Origin: Actinomycetes bacterium
GTDB taxonomy: Bacteria; Actinomycetota; Acidimicrobiia; Acidimicrobiales; RAAP-2
Reading direction: 5' to 3'
DNA length: 5,285 nucleotides
Assembly (NCBI GenBank): GCA_021806055.1
Contig: JAJZYE010000087.1
Span: 1 to 5,285 of the forward strand
In this document: in pieces, positions 1 to 5,260 of the stretch
How positions within the stretch are numbered: the first letter of the stretch is position 1
Layout: each line of letters begins with the position of its first letter
Program-made: the position numbers and the translations under genes
Notes under the pieces: model-generated
The model's input: the letters and a program-made list of their open reading frames with translations, nothing else
Databases searched by the model: none
Told to the model about the DNA's origin: nothing

Positions 1-1
1 G

Positions 2-436
2 CGTCACGTGCGGGCCATGGTGAGCGATCACGGCTTCACCCTGGCCCTGCACCAGGCGGGCGCGGCGCTGCGCGACCCCCGCCTGGCTCGGGACCTGGTG
101 GTGACGCGCGCGGCGCGCTACGCGCGGGGTCTGACGCGCCTGATCACCAGTCGATGGCGCCGGCCCGCGAGCGCCGTGGCGAGTGGGCCGGTGATCGGGG
201 AGATCACGCACGTGCTCGTCGCTCGCCGCGCGCAGGGACACGGCGCCGGTCGAGCCCTCGTCGAGGCGGCGCTGGAGGAGATACGCGCGACCGGGGTACG
301 CAGTGTGGAGCTGGTGACACCGCCGGACCTCGCGGCGCGTCACTTCTACGAGCGGCTCGGGTGGCGCCTGACGGGGGAGATGGCCAGCCGCAGCGGTGAG
401 CCGTTCCTGCGCTTCGTCTTCGATCTGGACGAGTGA
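2..436 (+). CDS. GNAT family N-acetyltransferase, 3' part (5' end outside window)
   Basis: This is the C-terminal part of a GCN5-related N-acetyltransferase, which moves an acetyl group from acetyl-CoA to an amine. The acceptor cannot be told from the sequence. The acetyl-CoA motif A is clear: a beta strand (GEITHVLVA) followed by R-A-Q-G-H-G (an R/Q-x-x-G-x-G signature) and a helix starting GRALVEAALEEI. Motif B follows as ARHFYERLGWRLTGE, with the tyrosine usual for the general acid, and the protein ends with a strand (FLRFVFDL) typical of the family. A GTG at base 8 could serve as a start, giving 142 residues. The frame stays open to the left edge, however, and only about 60 residues precede motif A, without the usual first strands, so I read it as truncated by the window. 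The Arg/Leu-rich stretch before motif A matches a loop seen in some actinobacterial GNATs. It is probably cytoplasmic and converges with the next gene. Confidence 0.85.
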   Translation, partial: RHVRAMVSDHGFTLALHQAGAALRDPRLARDLVVTRAARYARGLTRLITSRWRRPASAVASGPVIGEITHVLVARRAQGHGAGRALVEAALEEIRATGVRSVELVTPPDLAARHFYERLGWRLTGEMASRSGEPFLRFVFDLDE

Positions 437-450
437 CGAGACTCGTCTCG
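435..450. terminator. Short inverted repeat between convergent genes, possible bidirectional terminator
   Basis: The 17 bases between the GNAT stop (434-436) and the hydrolase stop (454-456) contain overlapping perfect inverted repeats. GACGAG (435-440) pairs with CTCGTC (442-447), and CGAGAC (437-442) pairs with GTCTCG (445-450). A stem of five pairs with a four-base loop is possible (437-441 with 446-450). There is no T-run on either side, so a classical intrinsic terminator is not shown. Its place between two convergent genes is the main argument for a role in termination. Confidence 0.25.
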
Positions 451-453
451 CGC

Positions 454-2199
454 TCAGCGTGGCGGGTGGCGTGGCGGAGTTGGTCGACCCGGCGGGAAGG
501 GCGGGCGCGGGGGCAGGGCGGCACGCATCGCGCGTCGACGTAGTTCGCGGCGTCGGACGCGTCGGCGCCGCTCGTTCCACGCGAGCAACACCAGCACGAC
601 GGCGGCACCGATCAGGTAGAGGGTCAGGCGGTGGGAGGGACGAACGGGGGCGGGCGGCGCCACGGTGGTGACGGTCGTGGTCGGCGCGACGGAGGTCGTG
701 GTCGTGGGCGGCGGCGCGGCGCTCGCGGCCAGGATCGAGGCCGCCAGGTGCGCGGCCGGGCAACCCGGCGTCGGCGTGACGGCGAGTGGGGCGGGCAGCA
801 GAGGGGCTTCGGGCAGCTGGAACTGCGTGGTGGCGATGGCGTTGGCCATGACGGTCTGTCCCGCGACGTCGGGGTGCAGGTGGTCGGGATTGAAGTACGG
901 GGCGAAGGGAACCCACGGCTGGCAGGCTCCGTCGTAGACGTTGCCCATCACGGCCGCCAGGTTGAGCACGCCGTCGAAACCGGCGTTGGGCGACAGTATC
1001 CAGGCGTTGACGGCGCTGAGAGTGGCTTGCTCGGCCGGTGACCAGTACTCGGGCAGGTCGTGGTCCGCCGCCGTGGAGGACGAACGTGGCAGGAGGGTGA
1101 CGGCGAAGATCTTGATGCCGTGCGCGTGGGTCGCGGCGATCACCTGACGAAGGCCGGCCTCGATGGCGCCCGCCGTGCCGTAGGGGGGGATGGGGTGGCC
1201 GGTCTCACCGCCAGCTCCGAACCAGATGTCGTTGGTGCCGAGGAAGACGATGACATCCTTCACCCCCGGTAGCGACAAGGCGTCGCGCGAGAGGCGCGTC
1301 ACGCCCGGAAGGCCGCCCGATAGCGCGGCGAAGGACGCGCGCGGCGGGAAGACGGTCAGGGTGTTGCCGGCAATACCCTCGTTGACCACCGACATCCGCT
1401 GGTCCGCGGGGAGCTGATCGAGGCGGGACTGCAGGGCGTTGACCCAGCTGTAGCCCTGGTTGAGGTAGCCGAAACCGTCGGTGATCGAGTCGCCCAGCGC
1501 CACGATCGTCCCCTGGGCCGGCGAGTCGTGTACCGCAATCGCCGAGAGCCAGCGCATGTACGGGCTGGTGAGGCCCGGGTCGAACGCCGTACTCTGAGGA
1601 TTGGCCGTGACGTCCCCGACCGAGTTGGCCGTGGCGTAGGAGTCGATTCGACCGTTGCAGCAGTAGTGGACGCTGACTTCGGCGTAGCCCGTGACGGCGA
1701 CGGAGACGGCGAGCGTCTCGCCGGCGTGTACGCGCATCACCACGGCGTCACTCGTCACGCGGGCGTGGGGCCCGATGGTGATGCTGCGCGACCCGTGGTC
1801 GAAGGTCACGGCACGCAACGTGCCCGCCACGACGTTGGCGCCACTCTGCTGGACCCCGACGGTGACCGCGGCGAAGGTGGTCGGCGTCGAGCTCCAGAGG
1901 TTGGAGAAGGTGAAGGTCAAGGCGTCGCCCGCGGCGGCGACGGTCGCGATGTCACGGGTGGTGGAGTTGTAGGTGTAGCCCACGGCGAGATCCGTGGGCG
2001 ACGTCCAGGTGGTCTGCCAGACGGGCGTGCCCGCCACGGTCGTCGTGGCTGCGCTTGCGGTCCCGGTCCCGGTGACGGTCACGACGCCGAGCATCGTGAC
2101 CAGGAGCGGGACCACGAAGCGCGTGATCCCGCGCGTGCCCGGCCGGCGAGAGTGGTCGTCACGACCATCGCGTCGCGCTCGCGTGCGGCGGTGGCGCAC
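454..2199 (-). CDS. Secreted, membrane-anchored SGNH/GDSL hydrolase
   Basis: Probable extracytoplasmic esterase or lipase of the SGNH superfamily; substrate unknown. Numbering from the GTG at 2199 (581 residues): a signal peptide has an Arg-rich n-region, hydrophobic core FVVPLLVTMLGVV and an ASA|A-like cleavage site near residue 50. A beta-sandwich-like domain (about 60-220) is the kind often preceding actinobacterial SGNH domains. The catalytic domain (about 230-460) has GDSIT with Ser238 (block I), NEGIAGN (block II), GTND with Asn323 (block III) and DHLHPD with Asp439 and His442 (block V), so the active site is intact. A Thr/Pro-rich linker (about 495-524) leads to one C-terminal membrane helix (about 525-541) and an Arg/Pro-rich cytoplasmic tail of about 40 residues. 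The start is uncertain: the frame is open to a TTG at 2304 (616 residues), but that extension is low-complexity Arg-rich and neither start has a Shine-Dalgarno. I prefer GTG 2199 because it gives a better signal peptide. It lies downstream of the PBP gene, same direction. Confidence 0.88.
   Translation of the reverse strand: MRHRRTRARRDGRDDHSRRPGTRGITRFVVPLLVTMLGVVTVTGTGTASAATTTVAGTPVWQTTWTSPTDLAVGYTYNSTTRDIATVAAAGDALTFTFSNLWSSTPTTFAAVTVGVQQSGANVVAGTLRAVTFDHGSRSITIGPHARVTSDAVVMRVHAGETLAVSVAVTGYAEVSVHYCCNGRIDSYATANSVGDVTANPQSTAFDPGLTSPYMRWLSAIAVHDSPAQGTIVALGDSITDGFGYLNQGYSWVNALQSRLDQLPADQRMSVVNEGIAGNTLTVFPPRASFAALSGGLPGVTRLSRDALSLPGVKDVIVFLGTNDIWFGAGGETGHPIPPYGTAGAIEAGLRQVIAATHAHGIKIFAVTLLPRSSSTAADHDLPEYWSPAEQATLSAVNAWILSPNAGFDGVLNLAAVMGNVYDGACQPWVPFAPYFNPDHLHPDVAGQTVMANAIATTQFQLPEAPLLPAPLAVTPTPGCPAAHLAASILAASAAPPPTTTTSVAPTTTVTTVAPPAPVRPSHRLTLYLIGAAVVLVLLAWNERRRRVRRRELRRRAMRAALPPRPPFPPGRPTPPRHPPR
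637..714 (-). repeat. Low-complexity Thr/Pro linker coding segment
   Basis: This stretch inside the SGNH hydrolase encodes the TTTT, VAPTTT and TTVAPP units of the linker between the catalytic domain and the membrane helix. On the plus strand it shows as repeated GGTCGTGGTCG-like units. Such linkers usually span the cell wall in Gram-positive envelopes and vary in length between relatives. The segment is part of the protein, not a separate element. Confidence 0.6.
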
Positions 2200-2200
2200 G

Positions 2201-2296
2201 CTAGTTGGGTGTCGCCGCAGTTGACGGGGCCGGGCGCCGAGGGGTCGCGGCGCACCCGTGGCACGGCGCCTTCCCCGACGGAGTGTGGTGATGCAT
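2201..2296 (-). CDS. Possible leaderless 31-codon ORF upstream of the SGNH hydrolase
   Basis: An ATG at 2296-2294 opens a 31-codon frame beginning MHHHTPSGKAPCHGC and ending with TAG at 2203-2201. Two observations make it worth listing. First, TAAGAT (2309-2304) lies seven bases before the ATG, the spacing seen in actinobacterial leaderless transcripts where transcription starts at the start codon. Second, its stop is followed after one base by the GTG at 2199, which begins the preferred frame of the hydrolase (TAG-C-GTG). That layout would allow translational coupling. Third positions in this frame are somewhat more GC-rich than in the overlapping extension of the hydrolase frame. The peptide is rich in Pro, Ala and His with a C-x-x-C pair, and I recognise no family. 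It may not be translated. Confidence 0.3.
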   Translation of the reverse strand: MHHHTPSGKAPCHGCAATPRRPAPSTAATPN

Positions 2297-2303
2297 GGCG
2301 GCA

Positions 2304-2309
2304 ATCTTA
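2304..2309 (-). promoter_or_regulatory. Candidate -10 element TAAGAT before the hydrolase region
   Basis: TAAGAT on the minus strand matches TATAAT at four of six positions and stands in the 46-base gap after the PBP stop codon. No convincing -35 hexamer lies 17 bases upstream; the nearest TTGACA-like string, CTGACG (2328-2323), is only 13 bases away. If active, it would place a transcription start at or next to the ATG at 2296. The hydrolase could instead be expressed only by read-through from the PBP gene, because no terminator is visible in the gap. Confidence 0.35.
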
Positions 2310-2342
2310 CCGGCCGCGATTGCGTCAGCGGAGTAACGGATG

Positions 2343-3842
2343 TCAGCCGGGACAGGTGGTGGCAGTCCCCGACGCCGGCTGTCCCGCCTGCAGTGCGAGG
2401 GCACCTTCGACGAGACAGCGCATGATCGGTCCAGCCACCGAGTTACCCGTGGCCGAGGTCACCTGGAAGGGGACCACGGCCGCCACGGCGATCGTGGGGT
2501 GGCTCGCTGGGGCGAAGGCGACCATCCAGTCATCGGTGTTCTGGACGCCGTTGCCCACCTGGGAGGTGCCGGTCTTGGCGGCCACGTCGTCCGCTGCCGG
2601 GAAGACGCCCGCCGCGGTGCCGAAGCGGGCCACATTGACCATGAGGGGAATGATGATGTTGGCCTGGGCGCGCGTGAGCGGCGTCTTCCACACCGTCGGT
2701 ACGTAGCGCTTCACGATCGTGCCATCGGGCCCGGTGATGTAGTTCATCAGGTGGGGCGTCATCATGACGCCGCCGTTGCCGACGGCGCCCGCGATCAGCG
2801 CGTTCATCAGGGCCGAGAGCCGGACGTTCTCCTGACCGATGGCCGAGTAGGCGAGCAGTGGCCGGTTGTAGGTGAAGGACGACGCGGGTGGGAAGTAGCT
2901 GGGCACGACGCCCGGGAGATCGATGGGCGGGACCTGGTTGATGCCGTAGCTGTTCGCCGCCTTGGCCAGGGCGGCGCCGCCGAGGTCGAGGCCGATCAAC
3001 GCGTAGCCGGTGTCGCACGAGGGGGGGAGCATCTGGGCGATCGTCCCCCCGCAAAATTCGTAGGCGTAGTTCGAGAGAGTCTTGTTCGAGTTGGGCAGGT
3101 GCGTATAGGAAAGGACTGGGTAGGACTTCTGGAGGAGTTGCGGCTTGGAGACCACGACCGCCGAGGTGGTGACGATCTTGAAGGTGGAGCCCGGTGGGAA
3201 GGTCTGCTGGACGGCCATGTTGCCCAGGGGCGGGAAGCCGTAGGCGTTGTTGGTGGTGTCCTTCTTCCAGGCCGCCTCGGCCACCTTGAAGTTGAAGGAG
3301 GTGAAGGGCGCCGGGTTGTAGGTGGGGTTGGAGTACATTGCCAACACGTCGCCGTTCTGGGGGTCGAGGACCACCGCGGCACCGTCGCGCCCGGCCAGGG
3401 CGTACTGGGCCACGCGCTGCAGCGCGGGTTGCAGGGTGAGGGTGACGTTGTCGGCCCCGGTGGTCGGTGAGAGCACCTGGGACAGGCTCTGGGGCGGCTG
3501 TGCGTGGGACGAGAGGTAGTTGTTGTACTCGGCCTCCAGGGCCCACGTACCGTAACTCGGCGACGCGAAGCCCACGAGTCCGGCGGTGAGTGCCCCGAGC
3601 GGGTAGATGCGGTGGTACACGCTGGGCGCACCGGGCAGCGGCCGCGACTGGGCGAGGATGGTACCGTCCGCGGCCACGATCTCCCCGCGCGGGGCCGTCA
3701 CCGACGCGGAGATGTTTCGCGGATTCGTGGGTGAGGCGTCGAGGGCGGCCGCCTTGAAGAACTGGATGTTCACCGACTGGACCGCGATGGCGGCGAGGGC
3801 CAGCAGAAGTACGGTCGCAAGAACGCTAAGTCGTCGGGCCAT
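2343..3842 (-). CDS. Class B penicillin-binding protein (peptidoglycan D,D-transpeptidase, PbpA/PBP2-like)
   Basis: Membrane-anchored transpeptidase that cross-links peptidoglycan outside the membrane. It has 499 residues, the usual size of actinobacterial PbpA-type proteins, with no PASTA domains and no glycosyltransferase domain. Residues 5-25 form an uncleaved N-terminal membrane anchor. The pedestal domain includes PRGEIVAADGTILAQS (51-66), the conserved motif of class B PBPs. The transpeptidase domain has S219-T-F-K222 (catalytic serine and lysine) and K423-T-G-T-S. The middle motif is S275-C-D277 rather than the S-C-N more usual in actinobacterial relatives. Cys264 in FCGG and Cys276 recall the paired cysteines of many actinobacterial members. 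The motif after the second box reads IGQENV where many relatives have a GQG. The ATG at 3842 is preceded by GAGG (3856-3853) ten bases away. The gene reads toward the SGNH hydrolase. RodA/FtsW, the usual partner of such PBPs, is not in the window. Confidence 0.93.
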   Translation of the reverse strand: MARRLSVLATVLLLALAAIAVQSVNIQFFKAAALDASPTNPRNISASVTAPRGEIVAADGTILAQSRPLPGAPSVYHRIYPLGALTAGLVGFASPSYGTWALEAEYNNYLSSHAQPPQSLSQVLSPTTGADNVTLTLQPALQRVAQYALAGRDGAAVVLDPQNGDVLAMYSNPTYNPAPFTSFNFKVAEAAWKKDTTNNAYGFPPLGNMAVQQTFPPGSTFKIVTTSAVVVSKPQLLQKSYPVLSYTHLPNSNKTLSNYAYEFCGGTIAQMLPPSCDTGYALIGLDLGGAALAKAANSYGINQVPPIDLPGVVPSYFPPASSFTYNRPLLAYSAIGQENVRLSALMNALIAGAVGNGGVMMTPHLMNYITGPDGTIVKRYVPTVWKTPLTRAQANIIIPLMVNVARFGTAAGVFPAADDVAAKTGTSQVGNGVQNTDDWMVAFAPASHPTIAVAAVVPFQVTSATGNSVAGPIMRCLVEGALALQAGQPASGTATTCPG

Positions 3843-3894
3843 GTACGAGGTGCCTCGGGGCGCCGCCCTCCGATGCTGCCGGTTGGCGCGTCAT
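3826..3894 (-). CDS. Possible 22-codon upstream ORF overlapping the PBP start
   Basis: ATG at 3894-3892 opens a 22-codon frame (MTRQPAASEGGAP...) that ends at TAG 3828-3826, inside the PBP gene in another frame. The ATG follows a TAGTAT box (3906-3901) by six bases, so a transcript from that box would begin at or near this ATG. It may be a chance ORF in the 5' leader of the PBP messenger RNA. I recognise no family. Confidence 0.15.
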   Translation of the reverse strand: MTRQPAASEGGAPRHLVHGPTT

Positions 3895-3900
3895 CACCAA

Positions 3901-3906
3901 ATACTA
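3901..3906 (-). promoter_or_regulatory. Candidate -10 element TAGTAT for the PBP gene
   Basis: TAGTAT on the minus strand matches TATAAT at four of six positions and stands out in very GC-rich surroundings. It would put transcription start near 3894 and give the PBP messenger a leader of about 50 bases. No clear -35 hexamer is present at 16-18 bases. A short inverted repeat, CCGGG (3925-3929) and CCCGG (3935-3939) with a five-base loop, covers the -35 region and could bind a regulator. That role is inference only. Confidence 0.4.
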
Positions 3907-4060
3907 CTCCTCCGCTCGTGGGCGCCGGGCGTCACCCGGGGTAGGGAGAGCGGCGGCTGTGACCATCCGCGGCGTGCGTCGACGTCGCCTCGGGCGTGGT
4001 TGCATGGTTGAGCGAGACGGGCTCACGTGCCGAAAGGGCTAGGTGGCACCACCGGACCTT

Positions 4061-4074
4061 CGTGGACGTCCACG
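4061..4074. repeat. Perfect 14-base palindrome
   Basis: CGTGGACGTCCACG reads the same on both strands. A second small inverted repeat, GGTGG-CA-CCACC (4042-4053), stands eight bases to the left of it. The palindrome lies 104 bases beyond the stop of the beta-lactamase-fold gene and about 150 bases upstream of the candidate PBP promoter. It could be a protein binding site or part of a terminator; the sequence does not decide. Confidence 0.45.
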
Positions 4075-4108
4075 GGCCAGCGTCGCGAGGGGGCGAAGAC
4101 GGGTTGGT

Positions 4109-4131
4109 AGTTCACCTCCCTGAGGCGAACT
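4109..4131 (-). terminator. Hairpin downstream of the beta-lactamase-fold gene, possible terminator
   Basis: AGTTCACCTC (4109-4118) and GAGGCGAACT (4122-4131) form a 10-base inverted repeat with a CCT loop and one mismatch. In the minus-strand RNA the mismatch becomes a G-U pair, so the whole stem can pair. It begins about 46 bases after the TAA stop of the gene at 4178-5128. No U-run follows, so it would be a non-canonical terminator or an RNA-stabilising stem. Confidence 0.35.
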
Positions 4132-4174
4132 CCGCAGGCGTCCACCGGCCCGCGGCGAGCTCGTCGTATGACAT
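4115..4174 (-). CDS. Doubtful 19-20 codon ORF directly after the beta-lactamase-fold gene
   Basis: Three bases after the TAA stop (4180-4178), and in the same frame, an ATG at 4174-4172 opens a 20-codon frame reading MSYDELAAGRWTPAEFASGR before a TGA at 4114-4112. Its third positions are nearly all G or C and its composition is protein-like, unlike most shadow frames here. It could be a tiny gene, a remnant of a longer C-terminus cut by a stop mutation, or chance. It has no ribosome binding site of its own and would need coupling to the upstream gene. Confidence 0.15.
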
Positions 4175-4177
4175 CGA

Positions 4178-5128
4178 TTACAGACCATACGGACGTACTG
4201 GTGCCGGGGCTGGACCGGGCCACCAGTGTCGTAGCAAGAGTGAGCCAATACGCCCCAGGATGAGGTCGCCCTCGGATTGGGACGTCATTGTCACATCGGC
4301 GAGATCGTCGGCGATGGCGGCGTAGGCGATATCGTGGCCGCCGGGAAGGCCGATCAGCCCGACATCGCAGCGGGTACCAGGGATAGCCCCGGGCTTATGA
4401 GCGACCGATGGATACGTCGATGGTGGTTGCCAACGGGTATCGACCTCAAGAAAGTCGCGTGATATGCCATCACTGGTGTAGCTGCAGGAGAGCACATCGA
4501 CGATGGCGCGCGAGGACGCCGCGCTGACGAGTGACCCTCCGACGAGGCGGACTATCAGATCGCACAGATCCTCGGCCGTGGCGGTTGCGAAAGGGACCGT
4601 CGGCGATACGAAAGGGCGAGACCGACCGGTCACGAGTGGCGGCGGAGGGTAGTCGAGGCCGCGGTGGAAGTGGATGCCCCCGATGCCGAGACGACGCAGC
4701 GTATGGTTGACCATCTCCGCGCCTCCGAGGAGACCCAGTAAGACGCTCGTCGCGGTGTTGTCGGAGACGACGATCATCAGTGTGCACAGATCGGCGATTG
4801 TTGGTTCGAGTCCCGGGTGCAACATCGCTAGCACGCCGGATCCACCGACCAGATCCTCGGTGGCGACATCGATCCGATGCCCTAACTCAAGATCTCCCCT
4901 GTGGGCCAGTTCCATGACGGCCGCATGGAGCGCGAGTTTCGCGCTGCTGGCGGTGCGGCGAACGTCGTGACTGCGCCACTCCACCACCTCGCCCGTGCCG
5001 AGGTGGCGTGCACTCATCGCGATGTTGCCGGTGCACGAGGCATCGAGTTCGCGTAGCGCCTTGTACATGGCGAGTTGCGACGGTGCTGTGCGTGCGCCGG
5101 TGTGGCCCTCGCTGTTGCCTGTGGTCAT
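4178..5128 (-). CDS. Serine hydrolase of the class A beta-lactamase/PBP fold, cytoplasmic, function unknown
   Basis: The 316-residue protein has the three active-site boxes of penicillin-recognising serine enzymes: S61-S-A-K64 (nucleophile and lysine) after the TAS lead-in, S122-D-N124 preceded by LMIVVSDNTAT as in class A beta-lactamases, and K245-P-G247 in place of K-T-G. No E-x-x-L-N omega-loop motif occurs about 36 residues after the SDN; that region reads HFHRGLDYPPPP. The deacylating glutamate of true class A beta-lactamases therefore seems absent. No signal peptide or membrane helix is seen, so it probably stays in the cytoplasm. This fits the broad beta-lactamase-related serine hydrolase group (esterases, amidases, peptidases) better than a resistance enzyme. 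The ATG at 5128 has a strong GGGGAGG ribosome site, with GGAGG at 5140-5136 and a seven-base spacer. A leucine TTA codon occurs at residue 82. The last residues (PGPAPAPVRPYGL) look disordered. Confidence 0.85.
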   Translation of the reverse strand: MTTGNSEGHTGARTAPSQLAMYKALRELDASCTGNIAMSARHLGTGEVVEWRSHDVRRTASSAKLALHAAVMELAHRGDLELGHRIDVATEDLVGGSGVLAMLHPGLEPTIADLCTLMIVVSDNTATSVLLGLLGGAEMVNHTLRRLGIGGIHFHRGLDYPPPPLVTGRSRPFVSPTVPFATATAEDLCDLIVRLVGGSLVSAASSRAIVDVLSCSYTSDGISRDFLEVDTRWQPPSTYPSVAHKPGAIPGTRCDVGLIGLPGGHDIAYAAIADDLADVTMTSQSEGDLILGRIGSLLLRHWWPGPAPAPVRPYGL

Positions 5129-5221
5129 CTCGCCCCCTCCCCATAAAAACGGTCAAACTCCACCTCGTACGACGCAGATGCTCGACGCCCGCAATTCACT
5201 CTGCTTCTGTGTCATCGTATT

Positions 5222-5251
5222 TTGAGTATTTAGTATAGTAAGGCGTATTCG
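5222..5251 (+). promoter_or_regulatory. Candidate promoter for the plus-strand gene at the right edge
   Basis: TTGAGT (5222-5227) and TATTCG (5246-5251) are 18 bases apart on the plus strand. The -35 is fair and the -10 is poor. A start near 5258 would give a very short leader that just includes the ribosome binding site. Other AT-rich hexamers nearby (TAGTAT at 5231, TATAGT at 5234) could serve as the -10 instead. Confidence 0.25.
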
Positions 5252-5260
5252 ATAACTTAA
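5232..5260 (-). promoter_or_regulatory. Candidate promoter for the beta-lactamase-fold gene
   Basis: On the minus strand TTAAGT (5260-5255) and TATACT (5237-5232) are separated by exactly 17 bases. The -10 matches the consensus at five of six positions; the -35 is weak. Transcription would begin near 5226 and give a leader of roughly 100 bases. The -35 box overlaps the leader of the divergent gene, so the two promoters would be physically interlocked. Confidence 0.4.

Larger units (their letters stand above)
3843..4177. other. 335-base gap between PBP and beta-lactamase-fold genes
   Basis: No convincing protein gene of normal size lies here. The gap holds, from the PBP side: the PBP ribosome binding site (GAGG, 3853-3856); a candidate -10 box (3901-3906); an inverted repeat over its -35 region (3925-3939); a perfect 14-base palindrome (4061-4074); a 10-base inverted repeat with a three-base loop (4109-4131); and tiny minus-strand ORFs. 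One of these, an Arg-rich 33-codon frame from an ATG near 4005 to a TAG just before the -10 box, lacks any supporting signal. The gap is long enough to make the two genes separate transcription units. Confidence 0.6.

Noticed and set aside
661..720. Repeated GGTCGTGGTCG units as a possible tandem repeat or CRISPR-like element
   Set aside because: They encode the Thr/Pro linker of the hydrolase in frame. There are no spacers of constant length.
2200..2304. N-terminal extension of the hydrolase from TTG 2304
   Set aside because: The added 35 residues are Arg/Pro-rich low complexity, TTG is a rare start, there is no Shine-Dalgarno, and the extension would push the signal peptide far from the N-terminus. 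Kept only as an alternative.
1528..2706. 392-codon plus-strand open frame
   Set aside because: It overlaps the SGNH hydrolase and PBP genes antisense, is dominated by Gly, Arg, Asp and Val in low-complexity order, has no motif, and is the usual mirror of a high-GC coding strand.
2340..3470. 376-codon plus-strand open frame antisense to the PBP
   Set aside because: The composition (Gly, Arg, His, Asp runs) is that of a shadow frame. The opposite strand carries all PBP motifs.
2530..3546. 338-codon minus-strand frame inside the PBP gene
   Set aside because: It is an out-of-frame reading of the PBP gene with Arg/Pro/His-rich sequence and no recognisable domain.
4023..4248. Two overlapping minus-strand frames of 66 and 69 codons at the end of the beta-lactamase-fold gene
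   Set aside because: They start inside that gene without a ribosome site and have no family resemblance. Parts look mildly protein-like (VNYQPVFAPSRRWPVD), but not enough for a call.
3607..4325. Plus-strand frames across the PBP start and the gap (134 and 109 codons)
   Set aside because: No ribosome binding site, no motif, and they cross the promoter side of the PBP gene and the end of the hydrolase gene.
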